From: Xiphydria camelus
Lineage: Eukaryota; Arthropoda; Insecta; Hymenoptera; Xiphydriidae
Reading direction: 5' to 3'
Length of the DNA stretch: 64,000 nt
NCBI GenBank assembly: GCA_963678675.1
Contig: OY783193.1
Location: 19,204,977-19,268,976, forward strand
Position numbers and translations under genes: made by a program. The notes beneath the pieces were generated by a model. It did not search any database, was not told where the DNA came from, and worked only from the letters and a program-made list of their open reading frames with translations. This document shows positions 57,273 to 64,000 of the stretch, in pieces; the first letter of the stretch is position 1, and every line of letters begins with the position of its first letter.

Positions 57273-57430
57273 TTTGCGAGGCTGGCTCGCGAAGTCGCCG
57301 CGCGAAGCGTGCCAAGTGTGGGATCGCCTTGCCTATTGAAGCTGCCGCCGTTAGTTTGTCTACATATTCCGAGGCAAAAATGTTTTAAGGCTGCCTTGCG
57401 CGGCGGCCTCGCGAGCCAGCCTCGCAAAAT
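57273..57430. mobile_element. GC-rich MITE (TTTGCGAGGCTGGCTCGCG ends)
   Basis: Mirrored ends ttgcgaggctggctcgcga / gcgagccagcctcgcaa with adjacent gccgccgcgc/gcgcggcggc; no clear flanking duplication. Confidence 0.7.
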
Positions 57431-57995
57431 ATGTGTTCCGTCGCAAAGGGGGCTTCTACGTCATTTCTTACCGCTCACTATTATCGCAACCTAAGTAACG
57501 TACTAATCTAGATCTAATCTGTACATCGGTCGCAACAGCGAGGCGGGCGGTATGTTTTGGTGAATGGGGGTTGCGAATGCGTTCGCAGTCCCACACCTTC
57601 CCCTCAAAACAACCTAGCAGTGTATCTAATTGTAAACCACGGCTACATCACGGAATTACTGTATCTCTTTGAATCCAATATAATCACCAGTAATATTGTA
57701 AGTGCATTGTTAAATAATTTCAACCAACCGATACGGTTTAAATCCACCACACCACATTTTCGATCACTAGTCGTGTCACGCAGTAGTGCCTTCGGGATTT
57801 ACGACCTCGAGGAGATCTACTCTTGATCGCACATGTTATAGTTATTAATTTGGAATTGAAGAATAAATGAAGCAAAAATCAATCGCTGTTTAGACTGTGC
57901 AGAGGGGGTCTGGTTTGTGTTGCTCGAGAGGGTTTCTTCGGGCAATGGAAGCTATTGTTCATATTATGAGGCGAAGCAGTGTCGCACCTCCACTA
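57431..57995. other. no supported gene
   Basis: Mixed sequence with a 89-codon chance ORF; nothing recognised. Confidence 0.4.
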
Positions 57996-58066
57996 AGGCC
58001 AGGCGAACGTTGAGATGCAGTTCAGTTAGGTGACATAGGGCAACCGTTGCCTCTATACCTATATAT
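57996..58066. mobile_element. half copy of the TAA MITE
   Basis: TAA-ggccaggcgaacgttgag ... gttgcctctatacctatata matches one arm and centre of 42841-42955; the other arm is missing where the Tc1 relic begins. Confidence 0.75.
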
Positions 58067-58071
58067 ATACT

Positions 58072-58658
58072 ATGATCGTGCCAATAATAAAGCACGATCT
58101 AAGGCAGGAAGAGAGGATCTTTTCGAAAAGGCAAGGCGGCGGGAAGTCGGTGATGACACGGGCCGCATTCAGCTCACACGGGAAGTGTCGTTTGGCGGTC
58201 ATTACTGCCGACCTCAACAGCGTTAGGTACCAAGTGGTGTTGGAGAATCATTTCCTGCCATTTGTGGAAGAGCGGGACGACATGGCGTTGGGTTTTCACC
58301 AGGATAACGCCCCGATTCACGTCAGTTCCCGCTGCGATAACAACACTATGGAGTGGATGCGGTGCCATCAAATCGACCTTCTACCCCGAACCGCGTGTTC
58401 TCCCGACCTGAACTCCATCGAAAACTTTTGGGCATCATGGCGAGGACCGTGCGTGACAACTGCCGCAGATATCAAACAGTGGCGCAGCTTAAACGCGCGA
58501 TTCGGGACGCATGGGACAACATCACTCCGGAGCTCATGCGGACGCTCATAGAGGGCATGCAAAGGCATTTGGTGGGGGTTATAAAGAACAAAAGGGGGTC
58601 CTTTGATATCTCACTAAATTTTTGTTCGTGTTTGGTCGTGTTTGCTCGTGCTCGTTAG
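58072..58658 (+). pseudogene. Tc1-like transposase C-terminal half, DD38E-type spacing
   Basis: GGGKSVMTRAAFSSHGKC, AVITADLNS, FHQDNAPIHVSS, CSPDLNSIENFW, then in a shifted frame IMARTVRDN...TVAQLKRAIRDAWDNI...MRTLIEGMQRHLVGVI. The Asp of QDN and Glu of IEN are separated by 38 residues, four more than the DD34E norm. N-terminal DNA-binding half absent; a frameshift near 58430. Cut-and-paste transposase family, inactive. Confidence 0.85.
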
Positions 58659-58880
58659 TAAGAAAAAGCAGTGTTCATATTCTTTTGAAACGGCTGCTGA
58701 GGGAGAAGTTGCAAAGAAGAGGTTGTATTCGAGGGGGGTAGAAAGACATAAGGCAAATTGCAATTTAAATAATGTTTTTAGATGCAGGGGGACCGGTGTG
58801 GGATAAAACTATGCTTCATTGACCCCTCTACATGGTCGATCCGCCAAAAATTAAGGGTGTCATACCCTTTTGAAACACAT
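58659..58880. other. 3' flank of Tc1 relic
   Basis: Contains tattcttttgaaacggctgc and tacccttttgaaacacattt, a possible diverged end pair; no gene. Confidence 0.35.
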
Positions 58881-59715
58881 TTTATGCTTAGTTACGCCAT
58901 ATAAATTGACTATTCTCTATTGATAGAGACCAGAATAAATGTTATGAGTTACATATTAACAGAGATTCTTCCTTAGCAACGCGAAGCCACGCCCCTTGCG
59001 CCTAAAAGTCGAGAATTCGATTTCTCGGCCAATATACATATGTCTAAATGTCCGAAAATTTCGCCTATCTTCGGCGATAGTCGGCCATGATCGGAAATGT
59101 CTACACAGATGCGGCCACACGCATACACCATCAAATGTATGTGAGAGTGTGTGAGAGATTATATTCCTTGATTGTTTGGTCATGGTTTTCAAGGTTAATA
59201 AAATATTTCCATTCGCGAAACAATTTCCGTCGCGTTTATTTCGATCCTCGGACGCGCTTGTTAATAAAAAGTAAAAATTCTGTGTAACCTGAGTAGTGAA
59301 TCTCAATAGTGATGAATGTGACAGACGCTCCGTATAGTTTGATAATTGGTTGTCTTTTTTTCGAATAATCGTGGTAGTGAACGGATGCAGTGCTATGTTT
59401 CTCTGGTTGCCTGCGCATCAAGAGCAGGAAAGGAGACGGCAGTATCTCAGAAGAATTGCCATCAGATAAGTTTAATTGCCATCTGACAGCTTTAACCTCA
59501 CTTTCGATGGAAGGACAAATATCTTTGTGGTAATTCTATTTTTTGTTTTCAGCGTCATGCGAGCACGGGATGAATCGATAGCTTTTCTTCACTGTCACAA
59601 TTAAAGCCGTGGGAGAAAAATTGGAGATGTAATGGAATTGGATCACAACAGTCAAGTAATTACTTTATCATTATTTTTTCTCTATCGATATATTTCCTCT
59701 TTCGTACTATTACAA
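58881..59715 (+). repeat. repeat family A, copy 5 (5' truncated)
   Basis: Starts inside the family (atgcttagttacgccatata) without the terminal hairpin and continues to the intact cgtactattacaagttcc junction that serves as empty site for the 24272 element. Confidence 0.85.
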
Positions 59716-60295
59716 GTTCCAATTTACACACCGACCTGTCAAACCTGAAGTGTACATGTACCTCACTTCTATTTCATCTATTCTTCGTCTCCGGTGTAAC
59801 GACAGTCAATGAGGAATTACTGGTACCTATTAGGGTTCAAGGGTTATTCCTTATTCTTTCTAGCACAGCATCGATATTTTACTGCACCTGTATTCTTGTG
59901 GGACTTCCTAAAATAATTAAAAAACCCCATATGATTGGTATTTACAATTTGTTACAGATCGTATGCGAACCCGAGGGGGTTTCTTTCGAACGAGGGATCA
60001 TCCACTTGTTGTTCCAAGAACCAGTTGCATTAGTTCATTCCGCGAGCAGGATCTGCTGCCTCGAGTGCATGGACGTGCGTCACTTTAAATGGATGAAAAT
60101 GTTCATCCTTCGGTATCCTCCCTACCATGGTCTTGTTGATTCTATCCTCTGTTGCCACAGCCCGAATACTCGTCAAGGTTTATTTCTTATTCTTTCTAGC
60201 ACAGATCGATATCATGCTGCACCTGTATTCTTCTGGGACTTCCTAAAATAATTATAAAAACCCCATATAATTCAGCCCTGACAAGTACAATCTTA
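59716..60295 (-). repeat. segment B and coding-like block, inverted
   Basis: Minus strand 60095-59950 reads VTHVHALEAADPARGMN, a stop, CNWFLEQQVDDPSFERNPLGFA, the same peptide as at 28110. Followed by the aggaagtcccagaag block. Confidence 0.6.
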
Positions 60296-60518
60296 TTGTA
60301 AGGCCCGAGAACGTTGGCGCGTTGCCGGGCGAGCGCGCGCGGGATGCGGACGAGAGAGCGCGGGAAAGCGAGCGACCGAAATCGGCAACAGCGCGCGAGT
60401 CGCGGCGAGTTAGGCGCGGTAGTGGGAGTGAACGAGAGAGTCGACGCGAGGCGTGAGATCGAGGCGGAGGTGTCCGCCAAAGCTGCGACGACACGAGTTT
60501 TCTATACGATCAAAACGT
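60296..60518. other. GC/CpG-rich island inside repeats
   Basis: Very CpG-rich, from tgtaaggcccgagaacgttgg to cgatcaaaacg, sharply bounded by FB/B repeats. The TG start and sharp edges could mark a solo LTR, but no TG/CA pair with target duplication could be shown. Confidence 0.4.
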
Positions 60519-60521
60519 TGT

Positions 60522-60725
60522 ATCACTTATTTTTCTGCCACGACTTTAATTGCTGATAGTGAAGAAAAATCAAATTTATTAGTTGATCCATCCACTATCA
60601 ACAATCAAAGTCGCGGCAGAAAAATAAGGGATACAATGGAATTGGATTACAATAATGGAGTAACAACTTTATTATTACTTTTTCTTTATCGATATATTTC
60701 CTCTTTTGTATTATACTATCACACA
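60522..60725. mobile_element. foldback element FB, copy 5 (left arm cut)
   Basis: Core ccacgactttaattgctgat / atcaacaatcaaagtcgcgg and complete right arm; the left arm is replaced by the GC-rich island. Confidence 0.8.
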
Positions 60726-61285
60726 AGTTCCAATTTATATACCGACCTGTCAAACGTGAAGTGTACATGTACCTCACTTCTGTTTCATCTCTTCTTCGCC
60801 TCTGGTGTAACGATGGAAATTAGAAAATATCATCATTTACACCCCACAAGGCACGTTTTTGCAAGTAACTTTTCTGTAACATTTCTGCGATATTTTACAA
60901 TATTCGTGAATACTACCGTATGTTAGAAATATATATTTCTCGATAAATTCGCGAATGTTGCGAAACATCATAGAAACGTTTCGGAATCATTACGTCGAAA
61001 GATCTCCTCGATAAGGTACAGCTCGATAAGATTGTATTGTCAGGGCTGAATTATATGGGGTTTTTATAATTATTTTAGGAAGTCCCAGAAGAATACAGTT
61101 GCAGCAAAATATCGATGCTGTGCTAGAAAGGATAAGGAATAACCCTCGAACCCTTATTGGTATCATTGATTCCTCATTGACCGTCGTTACACCAGAGGCG
61201 AAGAAAAGATAAAATAGAAGTGAGGTACATGTACACTTCACGCTTGACAGGTCGGTATATAAATTGGAACATGCGATAGTAGTAT
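60726..61285. repeat. segment B in both orientations around an AT-rich block
   Basis: Segment B plus at 60735 and minus at 61180-61260 enclose the tgttagaaatatatatttct block and the QNIDAVLERIRNNPRT frame. No intact gene. Confidence 0.6.
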
Positions 61286-61289
61286 AATA

Positions 61290-62748
61290 TGGTGTCCGAT
61301 TTTTGCTAATAACTATTGCTTCAACTTCCAGTGATATTAAGTACTACTGCAGAACGAGTAGGTTAGAAGATTTTCATGAAGACTCATGATTTTCTGACAT
61401 GTCATCTCGTACAGGTACAACCGAAGAGGATCTAGCTCGTGTCCTGTCCGTAAAAAGATGACTTGAACGACATTGGAGAATGTCAGACTTGTCACCGAGC
61501 GCCTATTACCCACGGTACATTAATTGCAATACGCGCTTCTCGTTTCATTCAACTATTCCAGCGTTAAATAACTTTTACTTCTTTCAAGCTAATAACCTTT
61601 TATGATCTGTTCGTGGTAGGAGGCAGCGATCGATAATAGCGACTCGTCGTAGACAAGTTCGTCTATTAAAACTAAAAGGCAATTCGGTGTGCCGAACTAC
61701 TACTGCGATAATGTGCCCGAGCTCACGGTCTATTCTGCGATTAACGTTAACGTAATCGTGATTATGTTCGGGTGATGGGTGTTCCAAAAGAGGTAAAGTT
61801 GATACTACACATTGGACGCTGTGAGCTGACTTGCTAGTGTATGCTTTGCAACTGGAACATCATCGCAGGAATAATTTGCCTACGATTAGTCACAATCATT
61901 GATCGCTGCCCCCTACGATGAACAATTTGTACAAGGTAAATACTTTGAAAGAAGTGAAAGTTATTTAAAGCAGGAATAGTTGAAACGAAAAGCGCATATT
62001 TCAATGAAAGTATCATGGGTGATAGGCGCTCGATGATAAGCCTGACATTCTCCATTGTCTATTGAGTCATCTTTTTACGGACAGGATACGAGCTAGATCC
62101 TCTTCGGTTGCAAGTGTACGAGATGACATATCAGAAAATCACGAGTCTTCATGAAAATCTTCTAACCTACGCGTTCTGCAGTAATACTAATATCACTGGA
62201 AGTTGAAGTAACAGTTATTAGCAAAAATCGGACACCGATTTTTAAACACTTGGGGAATCTCTTCGAAGAAACCCGAATAATTATTTCTTATCACTTCTAC
62301 ACATTATTCATCATTAGTTACAAATTAACGGTTTCGAGGTTAGATGCTTCGATCTCCCGAATTGACAGCTACCGGGAGATCAGGGGCCCCTCTCTAGAAC
62401 TCGCTCGTATCTTTGCGTTCACGCATCTTCGCGAATAGACCAATCAGGGTCAAGTATTCCGTATCAGGAAACGTATACGCATCTTAGCGAGTAGACCGAT
62501 CAGGACGCCCACCACAACGGAATACTTGATCCTGATTGGTCAATTCGCTAAGATGCGTATACGTAACTTTGCGAGTGACTCGAGAAAGGCCCCTCAGACG
62601 TTTGACACTTTTTCCCTCGGCTCGTAAGACCGCAGCGCACTCTCCCGAAGCCAACTCTAACTATAAATGACTAGAGCACTGACCAAACCACTTCTGGCCA
62701 AATGTCAGGGAAATTCAAAAAATCCGGGGTTTGCCAAGGGACATACGG
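61290..62748. mobile_element. long foldback element D, copy 3
   Basis: Mirrored inner arms as in copy 1. Right terminus ggtttgccaagggacatacg followed by GTA-ta. Includes the CCAATCAGG block (62350-62590). ORFs of 67-73 codons are arm shadows. Confidence 0.8.
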
Positions 62749-62789
62749 TATACCGAACAGAGATGTCAAAAACGTGTTTAGAACGATAC

Positions 62790-63060
62790 TTGTTACTAGT
62801 TACAAATGTAATTAAAGATCTCAATATACCTGTTACTCAATACGTTTGTATCGAATAACGAAATTTGTTCCGCTACTCGGAAAAACTATGGAGCTTATTT
62901 AGTTTCTCGTTACATTTATATCGAATAACGAAATTAAATTCGCTTCTCGATACAAATTCGTGACCCGCGATACAAATGTAATAAGTAACGAAATAAATTG
63001 AGTTACTCGATACAAATGTAACGAGCAACGAAATGATATTCGTTCCATATGGGACAAATT
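62790..63060. repeat. degenerate tandem repeat with TACAAATGTAACGAG
   Basis: Repeated cgatacaaatgtaa, gtaacgaaat and gttactcg motifs with ~30-45 bp spacing on both strands; palindromic character (tctcgttacatttatatcga vs tcgatacaaatgtaacgag). Confidence 0.6.
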
Positions 63061-64000
63061 GAAGCAGTTACGGCATTTTTCCTGTTACATATTAAAAAAG
63101 TAATCGCAATAATTTTTTTTCGTTGCAAGTTGTAAATGTACTAAGAAACCGAACAAATGTTCTTGTTACGGTAAAAAAAATCACTAATCGCTAGAAAATT
63201 AAACTTGTAGCGACCAAAATGAGTTATTTTTCTGTAACAAGTAACGTTTAATAAATGAAAATATCGAAGTGGGAAACTCATTAGAGATACAAATTCGACG
63301 TTTCACATGTTAAATCTAACACCACTCGTATCAGTAACCGAAAAAATTGATTCAATGTCGTCTTCAGGCTTACCGCATTGAACCTTAGAATGGTTACACT
63401 AAATTGTATTTAAATAACGTTTATTTTGCGACTCGTATGCAATTCGTTTCTACGAAGTAGTCTTTGCGAACCTCCGCAAGCCATACGAATAATTTCGGTA
63501 GGTGATTTACCACCTTTCATCACACAGTACGTTTCATCGTAGAGCACATACATGCCTCGTAACACTCCACACGTTTATATCATAGTCCGGGAGGCAGTGA
63601 CATTTTTACGGTGGTTATTTCACCAAGGCTGGTTTTCATTCGCATGATAGATTCCATACTGTATGTGAACGAAATGCTTGTCAGTTGCCGCACCGACGAT
63701 GGGGGTGAGTACAGTAGAGCCTCAAACGCGTAAAAAAACTAGAGAAATAAAGTGATATGACCAAAGTTGAATTTTTGTTTATGGTTTATTTACATTATTT
63801 AATTATAAAAAATCGTATTTAGCTGGACATATTTCGGGGGGAAATGTGTCAGCTGGGACAATAAACATGCAGCGCGCCGGCTAAAGAGACTGCGCATTTT
63901 TAATTCCAGCTGACGACTTTTCCCCCGCAATTCAGCCAGCCGACTTTTATTTATATCTAGAACGAATAATAATGGTTTGTATAATCAAACTTCAGCTGTG
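63061..64000. other. no feature recognised
   Basis: AT-rich to 63430 with residual gtaacg motifs, then mixed sequence. No ORF over 60 codons with recognisable content. Confidence 0.4.

Noticed and set aside
57152..57500. LTR of a retrotransposon
   Set aside because: No TG/CA pair, primer-binding site or target duplication could be identified; described as short repeats plus a MITE.

Overview
The window reads as intergenic or pericentromeric-type DNA of an insect. Ant or another hymenopteran is my best guess, from the mixture of mariner, PIF/Harbinger, pogo-like, Helitron and microsatellite-associated LINE relics and from an insect-like protein kinase D fragment; the species cannot be fixed from sequence alone. 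No complete host gene is visible. Almost everything recognisable is a transposable element (TE) or a fragment of one, often nested. I recognised no tRNA, rRNA or CRISPR array.

Layout. 1-1 kb: broken mariner ending in a poly-G tract. 2.4-3.0 kb: GC-rich minisatellite of hairpin-forming ~59-bp units, with a minus-strand TATA box beside it. 4.3-8.7 kb: interspersed repeats, a 249-bp tandem repeat and long foldbacks. 8.7-14.3 kb and 25.7-27.3 kb: copies of a composite repeat, partly in inverted orientation, that carries the C-terminal half of a ubiquitin-specific-protease-like domain. 15.0-16.1 kb: five exons of protein kinase D with two premature stops. 16.1-20.8 kb: a 4.6-kb pogo/CENP-B-type DNA transposon with ~1.1-kb terminal inverted repeats (TIRs), divergent ORFs and a TATA+Inr promoter. 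22-33.7 kb: a patchwork of repeat families, including a TTA-flanked element full of GCGAAGC heptamers and a TTAA-flanked element.

35.1-42.6 kb: a LINE whose two edges lie against (TC)n microsatellite, with a Helitron (5' TC, 3' CTAG) in its 3' region and a second LINE-like tail farther into the same TC-rich tract. 42.8-49.5 kb: small MITEs, two mariner relics and two large foldbacks with CAGGGTG ends. 49.8-53.4 kb: two Harbinger elements back to back, each with a transposase N-terminus and a MADF-domain gene and each hit by a different MITE. 54.1-56.8 kb: a transposon of a family I cannot name, with a degenerate transposase, 30-bp TIRs and a 4-bp target duplication. 58.1-58.7 kb: a Tc1-like transposase with DD38E-type spacing. 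58.9-62.7 kb: further copies of the same repeat families.

Several insertions can be dated relative to one another because an unoccupied paralogous copy of the target site is also in the window. The clearest cases are 11643, 16359, 24272, 49820 and 51643.
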